Origin: Aquimonas sp046318115
Lineage (GTDB): Bacteria > Pseudomonadota > Gammaproteobacteria > Xanthomonadales > Xanthomonadaceae
Assembly: GCA_046318115.1 (NCBI GenBank)
Contig: JBKCVA010000059.1
Span: 1 to 64,000 of the forward strand
DNA length: 64,000 bases
Reading direction: 5' to 3'
Position numbers and translations under genes: made by a program. Below the pieces are notes generated by a model. That model did not search any database. It was not told the DNA's origin and saw only the letters and a program-made list of their open reading frames with translations. Below are positions 48,972 to 57,175 of the stretch, piece after piece; the stretch's first letter is position 1; every line of letters begins with the position of its first letter.

Positions 48972-51900
48972 CTAACGCTCCAGCCGGTAATTGACCGAGC
49001 CGCGCGTTTCGCGCTGGCTGGCCTCGATCTGCAGGTCCCACTGCTCGGTCAGGAGGTACTTGATGCTGAACACCTGGCCCTCGCCGAACAGCGCCACGCC
49101 GTAGGCCACATAGAGGCGCGGTGACAGGAACTTGCCGAGCATGAGCGCGGCACCGCCCAGCGCGGCGGAATCCTCGACGCTGGCCTGATCGAAACCGAGC
49201 CGGGCACCGAGACGCTCGGCGATGTAGTTGCCGCCTGCGCCCAGTGCGGCGGCTGCCGCGTTCAGCTGCTGGCCTTCGCCGCTGCGGACAGCGCGCACTG
49301 GCCGGCCCAGCATCAGATAGCTCAGCACGTCCGCCTGGTCGAGGCTGGGCTGCGACCACAGGCCCAGCACGGGCACAGCCGCCGTACCGGTGACGCGGAT
49401 ACCGACAGTCACCTCGTCGAGACGGCGCTCCGCGCGGATGTCGAGCCCCGGGTTGTCGAGCGGCGACTGCGCGAACGAGAGCCGGCCGCGGGTGATGTCG
49501 AGGTCCTGTCCGTAGGCCTTGTAGCGTCCGCTGACGTTGAGACTGCCGCTGGCACGGGTGGCACGGCCGGGCCGATCGCGCACGCGCAGCTCGCCGCGCA
49601 CCTGGCCCTTCAGACCGAAGCCCTGCAGCGCGACCGCCTCGCCCAAGGCCACACGGACATCCGCATCGAGCCGCTGCGCAGCCTCGACCGCGCGCTCGGG
49701 CTGGGCAGGATCCAGCACGACCACGTCGGCGCTGACCTGCTGGCTGCCCTCGAAGCGATCCAGCCGCACCTCGGCGCGCGGCACATCGACGCGCCCGCGC
49801 AGGCGCAGCAGGCCGTCGCGCTGCTCGAGTTCCAGCGCGGGCGAGGCGACCAGCCGCAGCTGGGGTGTATCCGACACCAGCACCTCGCTGCCCTCGATGC
49901 TCAGGCGCAGCGGCGAATCCGTGGCCTCCGACCAGTCGAAGCGGCCGCGCCCGCGCAGCTCGCCCTCGGAGCGCAGCGTGAACTCCAGATCCGCCGCGTT
50001 CGCGCCCTCGAACCGCAGCTCGACGCGGCCTTCGCTGGGGCGAACGCCCAGGGCGGGCAGTTCGGCGCTGAAGCCCGTCAGCCGCGCGCCGCCGCGCAGG
50101 TTCGGCGCGGCCATCGCGCCGTCGAACGCGAGCTCGGCGCTGAGCCGGCCTGCGGGCGCGATGATCGCCTCGTCGCTGAGCCACTCCAGCAGGCCGAGCT
50201 GATCGAGCTGCAGGGCGAACTGGCCTTCGACCCGCGCGTTCCCGCTGCCGGCATCGAGCGCTTGCAGCTCGCCCCGCAGCAGGCCGTCTTCACCAAGGCG
50301 CGCGCCCAGCGCGAGGCGCAGCTGCCGCGCGTCGCCGGCGATATCGAGCGCGAAGTCCTGCCAGCGCAGAAGCTCGCGACTCTCCCGTCGGCCGAGAGAA
50401 AGCCCACCCTGCGTCGAGGCGAGGCGACCCTCGACCTGCCAGTCACCCGCCCTCGAGGAGAGATCGACGCTGCCCCCCAGCACACCCTGCCAGCGCGGCC
50501 GTGCCGGGCCATCGCGATCGGACAGCAGATCGAGCGCCAGCGACAGGGGCAGGGCATCCAGCTCGATGCGGGCCGTCAGCGACTCGCTGCTCTCGCCGCG
50601 CAGCGAGGCGCAAAGCCGGCCGAGAGAATCGGCCCCCACCGCGCGGCCCGGGTCGATGCCGCCCGCGGTCTGCGGCTGCGCCGCGGGCAGCGCGCCAGAC
50701 GACATCGCCGCACGTCCGCGATCCGCGGGCTGCGTGCCCTCCAGGCAGAAGCCGTCGAAGCGGAGACGCCGCGCGCCCAGCTCGATGGCCACCGGCTCGG
50801 CCAAGGCCCAGTCGCCGCCGCTCCCGAGTCGGCCCGGGGCATGCCAGTCAAGCTGCTGCAAGCGGCCCAGCCAGCGCTGTTCGTCCGCACGCCAGCCGCC
50901 GGCGAGTTCGAGCGCGAGCCCACCGCCGTCGACCGGCTGCCGCAGCGACAGCGTATGCGCCGACACCTCGCCGCGCAGCGCCAGTTCGAGTGCACCGAGC
51001 GCGTGCCCGACGACGCGCGTCGCGGCGCTGTCGAGCCGCAGCCGCAGCGGCGCCTCGGGCGCGAGGCCGAGTTCACCCTGCAGATGGGCGGCATCAAGCT
51101 CGATGCCGGCCATGCTGAGGCGATCCGCGCGCAGATCCAAGCCGAGGCGCGGTGCGGTCGGCGTGCCTGACAGGCGCAGGTCGCCGCGGAGCGCGCCCAC
51201 GAGGCCGGCCGCCAGAGAGTCGATCTGCAGGGGCGATAGCTGCAGCTCGGCGGTCAGCGCGTCGCCCAAGCTCGCGCTGCCGCTGAGGGCACTCTCGCCC
51301 CAGCGCAGATCGAGCTCGGCCTCGCCCGCAGCCACCGGCAGGGAGGCCTGCGCGGACGCAGGCGCACCGCTCCAGCGTGCACTGATCCGACCACGCAAGG
51401 CCTGGCCGCGCAGAGTGCCGTCGAGGTCTTCGAGCTGCAGCACGCCCTCGCGCACCGCTGCCGTCTCGCGGCCCTCGCTGCGCAGACGCGCGGAGACGCG
51501 GCTCGGCCACGCGGGCTCGAGCAGGCTGGCGTCCAGCTCGGCCAACTCGGCCTCGATGCGCCAGCGCAGGCCCTCGCGCCAGTCGAGTTCGCCATCGGCG
51601 CGCAGGCGGCCCTCGTCGGTGCGCAGCTCCAGCGCCTGCAGCAGCGCCTGCTGGCCCTGCACGCGCAGGCCGCCGCTGAGCGCACCCGCACGCTCACCGC
51701 GGGCCAACTGCAGGGCCAGGGTGAGTTCGGCATCGTCGAAAGCGCCGCGCGCTTCGAGCGCGCCGTCGACGCGCAGTGGCGCCTCGTCGGCCAGGGGCAG
51801 TTCGAAACGCTCGGAATCCCACTTCGCATCGAAGCGCGCAGGCGCCTCGTCGGACGGCAGCCGCAGCCAGCCATGCAGGGTGGCGCTGCCCGCGCCCTGC

Positions 51901-52994
51901 CGCAGCCGCAGCGCGTCGATGTGCAAGGTCGAGGCATCGGTGCGCAGCGTGACTGCCTCCAAGGCATAGGCGCGCCCGTCGACGGCGAAGCCGCCCGACA
52001 GCTCGGCATGGTCCACACGCCCATCGCCCCGCAACTGCAGCGCGCTCAAGCCAGCCGGCCACACGGCGACCAGCGCGGGCGGCGCCGCGGGCGCCTGCAG
52101 GTCGAGGCGCCATCGCGGGCGCGGCAGGGCCTCGCGCACCTCGGCCGTCAGCGCGAACCCCGGCGCGTCGGGCAACCGCAGTTCCAGATGCGCGGCGTCC
52201 AGCCCGCCGTCGAGACGGACCTCGAAGGCTTGAGCCACCTCTAGCCCCGCGCGCCACTCGCCTCGCAGGCTCAACGCGGACTGCCAGTCGCGGGCGCTGT
52301 CGATCTCGCCCTGAACACTGAGGCTCGCCAGCGGCGCGTCCACCGTCAGCTCCCCGACGCCCAGCCGGCCTGCGTCCAGCGTCAGCGAGGCGAGCGCAAT
52401 GCGCTCGGCCGCGAACAGCCGCCCGTCCACCGCGTCGGCTGGCGTGGCTCCTGGCGTTTCGGCGCGGCCCGCTGCGCTCGCGCCCTCGCCCTCCGGCACA
52501 GGGGCGGCGGGCGCGAGCGCTGCCTGCGACCGCTCGATGCGAAGCCCGCGCAACTCGGCCGAGTCGACCGCTAGTGCAAGCGGCAGCACGAGGCTGGGCA
52601 GGGCATCCGGAAGCGTGAGCTCGAAGCTCGGCGGCAGCGGTTCGGCGGGCTCCGGCGGCAGCACGATGCGGAGGCCCTCGGCGTCGATCGCCTGGATCCG
52701 CAGTCGAGCACCCAGCAGAGCGCCCAGCGCTGCACGCAGCTCCAGCCGCTCGACTTCGATGCTGAGGCCGTCCTGGCGGTAGCGCAGGCGCTCGAACGCC
52801 AGCCCCTGCGACAGACTGCCGCCCACCGCCTGCCACTGAAGACGGTCGGCGGGCAGCGCGGACTGCAGGCGCGCGAGGGCGAAGCGCGCGCCGGCCTCGG
52901 TGCCAAGCAGCCACGCACCGCACAGCGCGAGCATCAGCCCGCATGCGCCCAGGGCAAGCGCGGCTCGCCGCAGCCAGCGCCGCGCCCGGCTCAC
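48972..52994 (-). CDS. tamB: Translocation and assembly module subunit TamB
   Basis: The protein has 1340 residues. An N-terminal signal-anchor helix (LRRAALALGACGLMLALCGAWLLG) is followed by a very long repetitive beta region of the AsmA/TamB bridge type. The C-terminal DUF490 domain includes GLDIRAERRLDEVTVGIRVTGTA, seen here as NPGLDIRAERRLDE and LSYLMLGRP, and ends RGSVNYRLER. TamB spans the periplasm and works with TamA in inserting outer-membrane proteins and in phospholipid transport. It starts with GTG at 52994, overlapping the tamA stop (GTGA). The downstream gap holds palindromic repeats. Confidence 0.95.
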   Translation of the reverse strand: MSRARRWLRRAALALGACGLMLALCGAWLLGTEAGARFALARLQSALPADRLQWQAVGGSLSQGLAFERLRYRQDGLSIEVERLELRAALGALLGARLRIQAIDAEGLRIVLPPEPAEPLPPSFELTLPDALPSLVLPLALAVDSAELRGLRIERSQAALAPAAPVPEGEGASAAGRAETPGATPADAVDGRLFAAERIALASLTLDAGRLGVGELTVDAPLASLSVQGEIDSARDWQSALSLRGEWRAGLEVAQAFEVRLDGGLDAAHLELRLPDAPGFALTAEVREALPRPRWRLDLQAPAAPPALVAVWPAGLSALQLRGDGRVDHAELSGGFAVDGRAYALEAVTLRTDASTLHIDALRLRQGAGSATLHGWLRLPSDEAPARFDAKWDSERFELPLADEAPLRVDGALEARGAFDDAELTLALQLARGERAGALSGGLRVQGQQALLQALELRTDEGRLRADGELDWREGLRWRIEAELAELDASLLEPAWPSRVSARLRSEGRETAAVREGVLQLEDLDGTLRGQALRGRISARWSGAPASAQASLPVAAGEAELDLRWGESALSGSASLGDALTAELQLSPLQIDSLAAGLVGALRGDLRLSGTPTAPRLGLDLRADRLSMAGIELDAAHLQGELGLAPEAPLRLRLDSAATRVVGHALGALELALRGEVSAHTLSLRQPVDGGGLALELAGGWRADEQRWLGRLQQLDWHAPGRLGSGGDWALAEPVAIELGARRLRFDGFCLEGTQPADRGRAAMSSGALPAAQPQTAGGIDPGRAVGADSLGRLCASLRGESSESLTARIELDALPLSLALDLLSDRDGPARPRWQGVLGGSVDLSSRAGDWQVEGRLASTQGGLSLGRRESRELLRWQDFALDIAGDARQLRLALGARLGEDGLLRGELQALDAGSGNARVEGQFALQLDQLGLLEWLSDEAIIAPAGRLSAELAFDGAMAAPNLRGGARLTGFSAELPALGVRPSEGRVELRFEGANAADLEFTLRSEGELRGRGRFDWSEATDSPLRLSIEGSEVLVSDTPQLRLVASPALELEQRDGLLRLRGRVDVPRAEVRLDRFEGSQQVSADVVVLDPAQPERAVEAAQRLDADVRVALGEAVALQGFGLKGQVRGELRVRDRPGRATRASGSLNVSGRYKAYGQDLDITRGRLSFAQSPLDNPGLDIRAERRLDEVTVGIRVTGTAAVPVLGLWSQPSLDQADVLSYLMLGRPVRAVRSGEGQQLNAAAAALGAGGNYIAERLGARLGFDQASVEDSAALGGAALMLGKFLSPRLYVAYGVALFGEGQVFSIKYLLTEQWDLQIEASQRETRGSVNYRLER

Positions 52995-54874
52995 AGCTCG
53001 GGCCCCAGGCTCAGGTGGATCTGGAAGGGCTCGCGCGGATCGTCCAGCCCGCGCGCCACGTCCAGCGCGACCTGACCGACCGGCGAGCGCCAGCGCAGGC
53101 CAAACCCGGCGCCGCGCCGAAGATCGACGCGGCCGTCGTTGAAGGCACTGCCGGCGTCAACGAATACGGCCACGCCCCAGGCCTCGGTGAACATGCGCTC
53201 GTACTCGAGGTTGAGCACCGCCAGGTTGCGACCGCCGATCGGGTTGCCGCCAAGGCCCAGGGGGCTGATCTCCTGGAAGCCGTAGCCACGCACGCTGCGA
53301 TCGCCGCCGGCGAAGAAGCGCAGGGAGGAGGGCAGGCGCAGGAACTCGCCGGAGAAGGTGCGGCCCAACTGGCCGCGCAGCAGCACGCGGTTGCGCTCGC
53401 CGAAGCCGTGGATGTAGCGCGTCTGCATCAGCAGCTGGGTGAAACCGGCGTCCGAGCCCAGGGCACCAAGGCCCTGTTTCAGTTCACCGGTGAAGCTGAA
53501 ACCCCGGCTGGAGTAGTTGGGGTCGTTGTAGCGCTGCCAGCGTGCGCGCAGCGCCGGATAGACCAGGGTCGAGAGGCCACTGGTTTCGAGATTGCGCTCG
53601 ACGCCGATGGCGTAGCGCTCGCGCAGCGCATGCAGGCCGAGTTCGAGGTTCCAGTCGCCAAGGCGACCGATGCGACTGGCCGACAGCTCGGCGGTCTCGC
53701 TGTCGACCAACTCGCTCTCGTCCTCGCGGTAGCTGGCACCAAGCTGGTACCAGCCCTCGATAGGCGCGAAGGCGGGAATGCGGTACAGGCTGTTCAGCGC
53801 GCTGCGACGCTGGGCAAGATCGAGGCTGGAGCTGAACTTGTGTCCGCGCGAGTTCACCCAGCGACGATCAAGTCCGAGCTTGAGTCCCGCCCCCGAATCG
53901 GTGCCGAAACTGATGCCTGCCGTGTAGATGTCGCGCTTGGCTGGGGCGAGTTCGACCTGCACCGGCACGTCGAGGGTGTCGGGTTCGGGCTCGGGACGGA
54001 TGTCGATGAAGCCGAAATAGTCGAGGTCACCCAGACGCTGGTGCAGCTTGAGCAGCTCGGCCTGGTCGAAGTCCTGCCCGGGCGCGATGTCGAGCCAGCG
54101 CTCAACCAGGCCCGGGTCAAGGTGGCTGCCGTCGATGGCGACCGTGCCGAAGCGGTAGCGCGCCCCGCTCTCCCAGCGCAGACGGATCTCGGCGCGACTG
54201 TCGGCACGGGTCACTTCGACGCGGTTGTCCGCAAGCCGCGCATCGAAATAGCCGCGCGCCGAGAGTTCACGAGCGATCGCCGCCTTGCCCGCCTCATAGC
54301 GGCCGTGATTCATCAGGTCGCCCGCGTACGGTCGGAACGCGGCAATGGCCGAGGCGACGCGCGCATCCTCCGCGGCGGGACCTTCGACCACGACGTCCAG
54401 CGTGCGCACGCGCACCGGCGGGCCGCGCTGCACGTTCAGCCGCACGGCGAGGCCCGCAGCGGACTCATCCACCTGCACGTCAACGTCCACCGCGTAGTAG
54501 CCAAAGGGCTCCAGCGCGCGCCGCACTTCGGCCGGAGCGCGCCGCAGCAGCAGGGCCATGCGGCCGCGGCCAACGTCCTCGCGTTCGGCCTCGTCGAGCT
54601 GGAACAGACCGACCTGGGCGCGCACGTTGGCGGCCTGGCTGACACTGAGTCCGCGCACCCGCACGCTGGCAAGACGCACCGGCATGCGCTCGCGTTCCTC
54701 GTGATCGCTGGGCTGCAGAGGTGTCGGTGTTGCAGCATCCCCCTGGGCCCGCAGGGCGGACGCGGGGCTCAGCACGAGGCACAGGCACAGAAGAGCGGTC
54801 AGTCGATCCAAAACGCCAAAGGCTCGTCGGAGAGGTCGGGGCAGGATACCCAGTCCCGACCCAGGCCGAGTCAA
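52991..54874 (-). CDS. tamA: Translocation and assembly module outer-membrane protein TamA
   Basis: This is a 627-residue Omp85-family barrel. The signal region (LDRLTALLCLCLVLSPASALRAQ) is preceded by about 20 extra residues, so a start a little downstream is possible. Three POTRA domains (about 60-290) precede the 16-stranded barrel, which carries the Omp85 motif VRGYGFQEISPLG and ends in LSLGPEL. It works with TamB, whose gene overlaps by 4 nt and follows directly. The divergent neighbour is kbl. Confidence 0.95.
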   Translation of the reverse strand: MTRPGSGLGILPRPLRRAFGVLDRLTALLCLCLVLSPASALRAQGDAATPTPLQPSDHEERERMPVRLASVRVRGLSVSQAANVRAQVGLFQLDEAEREDVGRGRMALLLRRAPAEVRRALEPFGYYAVDVDVQVDESAAGLAVRLNVQRGPPVRVRTLDVVVEGPAAEDARVASAIAAFRPYAGDLMNHGRYEAGKAAIARELSARGYFDARLADNRVEVTRADSRAEIRLRWESGARYRFGTVAIDGSHLDPGLVERWLDIAPGQDFDQAELLKLHQRLGDLDYFGFIDIRPEPEPDTLDVPVQVELAPAKRDIYTAGISFGTDSGAGLKLGLDRRWVNSRGHKFSSSLDLAQRRSALNSLYRIPAFAPIEGWYQLGASYREDESELVDSETAELSASRIGRLGDWNLELGLHALRERYAIGVERNLETSGLSTLVYPALRARWQRYNDPNYSSRGFSFTGELKQGLGALGSDAGFTQLLMQTRYIHGFGERNRVLLRGQLGRTFSGEFLRLPSSLRFFAGGDRSVRGYGFQEISPLGLGGNPIGGRNLAVLNLEYERMFTEAWGVAVFVDAGSAFNDGRVDLRRGAGFGLRWRSPVGQVALDVARGLDDPREPFQIHLSLGPEL

Positions 54875-54979
54875 ACGACCATTCAGCGGTGCCTCTCGGC
54901 GATCGACACTTGGGATGCACGCGCCGCTCTAGGACAATGGCGGCTCCGCGCCCCGCGCCCGCTGCCGATTCCCACGCCC

Positions 54980-56173
54980 ATGAGCCTCAACTCGCGCCTT
55001 GCTTCCGAACTCGACGAAATTCGCGCCGCCGGGCTGTTCAAGTCCGAACGCATCATCGTCTCCCCGCAGTCGGCCGAGATCGAGCTCGCCGACGGCCGCC
55101 GGGTGCTGAACTTCTGCGCGAACAACTATCTCGGTCTGGCCGACGACTCGGGCGTGATCGAAGCGGCCAAGCACGCGCTGGACACCCATGGCCACGGCAT
55201 GGCCAGCGTGCGCTTCATCTGCGGCACCCAGGACCTGCACAAGCAGCTGGAGGCAAAGATCGCCGAGTTCTTCGGGAAGGACGACGCCATCCTCTACGCC
55301 GCCTGCTTCGACGCCAACGGCGGCCTGTTCGAGCCCCTGCTCGGCGAGCAGGACGCGATCATCTCCGACGCGCTCAACCATGCTTCGATCATCGACGGCG
55401 TGCGCCTGTGCAAGGCCCGGCGCTACCGCTACGCCAACTGCGACATGGCGGATCTGGAAAAGCAGCTGCAGCAGGCGCGGGCTGACGGCGCGCGCGACAT
55501 CCTGATCACCACCGACGGCGTGTTCTCGATGGACGGCTTCATCGCACCGCTCGATCAGATCACCGCGCTGGCGGCCAAGTACGGCGCGGCCGTGCACATC
55601 GACGAGTGCCACGCCACCGGTTTCTTGGGCGACACCGGCCGCGGCTCGGCCGAAGTGAAGGGCGTGCTGGAGAAGATCGACATCATCACCGGCACCCTCG
55701 GCAAGGCGCTCGGTGGCGCGCTCGGCGGCTTCACCTGCGGCTCGCGCGAAGTCATCGAGATGCTGCGCCAGCGCTCGCGGCCCTACCTGTTCTCGAACGC
55801 CCTGCCGCCCTCGGTGGTGGCCTCGGGCCTCGCCGTGTTCGAGCGCATCGTCGCCGCCACCGAGCTGCGCGCCCGCCTGCGCGAGAACACCGCGCGCTTT
55901 CGCGCAAAGCTGGCCGCCGCCGGTTTCGATCTGAAGCCCGGCGAGCATCCGATCGTGCCGGTGATGCTCTACGACGCCCCGCTGGCGCAGCGCTTCGCTG
56001 CCGAGCTGCTGGAGGAAGGCGTGTATGCCATCGGCTTCTTCTTCCCGGTGGTGCCCAAGGGCCAGGCGCGCATCCGCACGCAGATGAGTGCGGCGCACAC
56101 ACCCGAACAGATCGAGCGCGCCGCGGATGCCTTCATCGCGGTCGGCAAGCGGTTGGGCGTCATTCCGGCCTGA
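54980..56173 (+). CDS. kbl: Glycine C-acetyltransferase (2-amino-3-ketobutyrate CoA ligase)
   Basis: This is a 397-residue PLP enzyme of the alpha-oxoamine synthase family. It splits 2-amino-3-ketobutyrate with CoA into glycine and acetyl-CoA in threonine degradation. The family sequence is nearly complete: NFCANNYLGLAD, GMASVRFICGTQ, DECHATGFLGDTGRG and the PLP lysine in TLGKALGGALGG. The length matches E. coli Kbl (398). The usual partner tdh is not adjacent. The glycine produced could feed the gcv genes 14 kb away, but no operon link exists. Confidence 0.97.
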   Translation: MSLNSRLASELDEIRAAGLFKSERIIVSPQSAEIELADGRRVLNFCANNYLGLADDSGVIEAAKHALDTHGHGMASVRFICGTQDLHKQLEAKIAEFFGKDDAILYAACFDANGGLFEPLLGEQDAIISDALNHASIIDGVRLCKARRYRYANCDMADLEKQLQQARADGARDILITTDGVFSMDGFIAPLDQITALAAKYGAAVHIDECHATGFLGDTGRGSAEVKGVLEKIDIITGTLGKALGGALGGFTCGSREVIEMLRQRSRPYLFSNALPPSVVASGLAVFERIVAATELRARLRENTARFRAKLAAAGFDLKPGEHPIVPVMLYDAPLAQRFAAELLEEGVYAIGFFFPVVPKGQARIRTQMSAAHTPEQIERAADAFIAVGKRLGVIPA

Positions 56174-56230
56174 GCCCGGCGCGCTTCCCATCCCCTGCAC
56201 GCCCCAGAGCCGCGGAGCGACGAGTCAGCC

Positions 56231-56629
56231 ATGCGCCCGGTGCTGAAGCGGCTGTTCCTGCGGGCGCTCGCCCACGATGCGCTGGCCGAGCGGTTGCCCG
56301 ACCAGCGCTGGCGCACGCGCTGCCTGCACTGCCGGGCGCGGCTCGAGTTCAAGCCCGACGGCGAGCCGCTGGGCGCGGGCTCGCTGGAGCACGTGGTGCC
56401 GCAGGCCTGGTTCGGCAAGCGCGCGGCGCAGGCGCTGTGCGCGCGCGTCGACCACGATCCGAACGACGCCCGCAACCTCGGGCTGGCCTGCGCCAGCTGC
56501 AATCAATCCAAGGGCAAAGGCCCGGACGCGCGCGGACCGCAGGATGCGCGTGCGTTGGAGGTGACCGAACAGGCGCTCGAACGGCGCCTGGCGCGCTGGC
56601 GCACTGCAGAAGCGCAGGATGACGCCTAG
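56231..56629 (+). CDS. Small HNH endonuclease-family protein
   Basis: The 132-residue protein has a zinc-type HNH core: CLHCRARLEF, SLEHVVPQAWFG (catalytic His region), NDARNLGLACASCNQSKG. The C-terminal 30 residues are helical. It stands alone, 57 nt after kbl on the same strand, with no restriction, phage or toxin genes near. Its role may be housekeeping DNA processing or a relic; the biological function is unknown. The stop codon lies inside a 28-bp palindrome. Confidence 0.85.
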   Translation: MRPVLKRLFLRALAHDALAERLPDQRWRTRCLHCRARLEFKPDGEPLGAGSLEHVVPQAWFGKRAAQALCARVDHDPNDARNLGLACASCNQSKGKGPDARGPQDARALEVTEQALERRLARWRTAEAQDDA

Positions 56630-56652
56630 GGTGGGCCGGGGCCCACCCTAGG
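56625..56652. repeat. 28-bp palindrome overlapping the HNH stop codon
   Basis: CCTAGGGTGGGCC and GGCCCACCCTAGG flank a 2-nt centre. The TAGGGTGGG arm end links it to the dispersed palindromic family. It would form a very stable hairpin at the mRNA end. Confidence 0.85.
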
Positions 56653-56696
56653 CCCACGGGACGACAGGTGGGGCACGCGATCAGCGCGCTTCTACG

Positions 56697-56722
56697 AATC
56701 CCCAATCCCGATTCCCCAATTC
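56697..56722 (-). repeat. Heptad array in the HNH/Rieske convergent gap
   Basis: AATCCCC, AATCCCG, ATTCCCC and AATTCC lie adjacent to the Rieske stop at 56736. Confidence 0.8.
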
Positions 56723-56735
56723 CAAATCGTGGCTC

Positions 56736-57050
56736 TCAGCGATCGTCGCGGGTGTACACCACGCCGGCTTCCACGCGCACCGGAAACACCGCGATCGCAT
56801 CGTAGGCCGGCGCACACAGCGCCTCGCCGGTGCGCAGGTCGAAGCGGGCGCCGTGGCGCGGACATTCGACCACGCAGCCATGCACCGGCCCGCCCGCCAG
56901 CTCGGCGCCATCGTGGGTGCAGACGTCCTCCACCGCGAACCAGCCCTCGGCGGTCCGGTAGACGGCGATCGCGGTGTCGCCGTCCCATACCACCTGGAAC
57001 TCGCCCTCGGCCATTTGTGCTTCTCCGCAGACCGCGATCCAACCCTGCAT
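56736..57050 (-). CDS. Rieske [2Fe-2S] ferredoxin
   Basis: This is a 104-residue soluble non-haem ferredoxin of the small Rieske type (like BphF or NirD-type domains). The cluster motif is CTHDG ... CPRHGARFD, with both Cys-X-His and Cys-X2-His boxes intact. The protein has the usual opening (WIAVCGEAQMAEGEF then VVWDGDTAIAV). The start at 57050 is chosen for GGGAGA upstream; the frame extends far back through the terminator of the TonB receptor. There is no oxygenase or reductase partner nearby, so the pathway is unknown. Confidence 0.9.
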   Translation of the reverse strand: MQGWIAVCGEAQMAEGEFQVVWDGDTAIAVYRTAEGWFAVEDVCTHDGAELAGGPVHGCVVECPRHGARFDLRTGEALCAPAYDAIAVFPVRVEAGVVYTRDDR

Positions 57051-57078
57051 TCGCTGTTCTCCCATCACTGACATGCCG

Positions 57079-57115
57079 CCCAAAAAGAACGGCCGGCGCA
57101 TCGCTGCGCCGGCCG
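57079..57115 (-). terminator. Intrinsic terminator of the Oar-like receptor gene
   Basis: On the minus strand the 11-bp stem CGGCCGGCGCA / TGCGCCGGCCG with a 4-nt loop is followed by TTCTTTTTGGG. It is the clearest intrinsic terminator in the window, 60 nt after the receptor stop. Confidence 0.92.
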
Positions 57116-57175
57116 TGCAAGTGTCGCATCCCATGCCGCGTGCCGGACCCGGGCGGGCCCGACGCGCGGAGGACA

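Noticed and set aside
52943..54979. Long N-terminal extension of the kbl frame through tamA
   Set aside because: Kbl has its full family length from 54980. The extension is antisense to the well-supported tamA.
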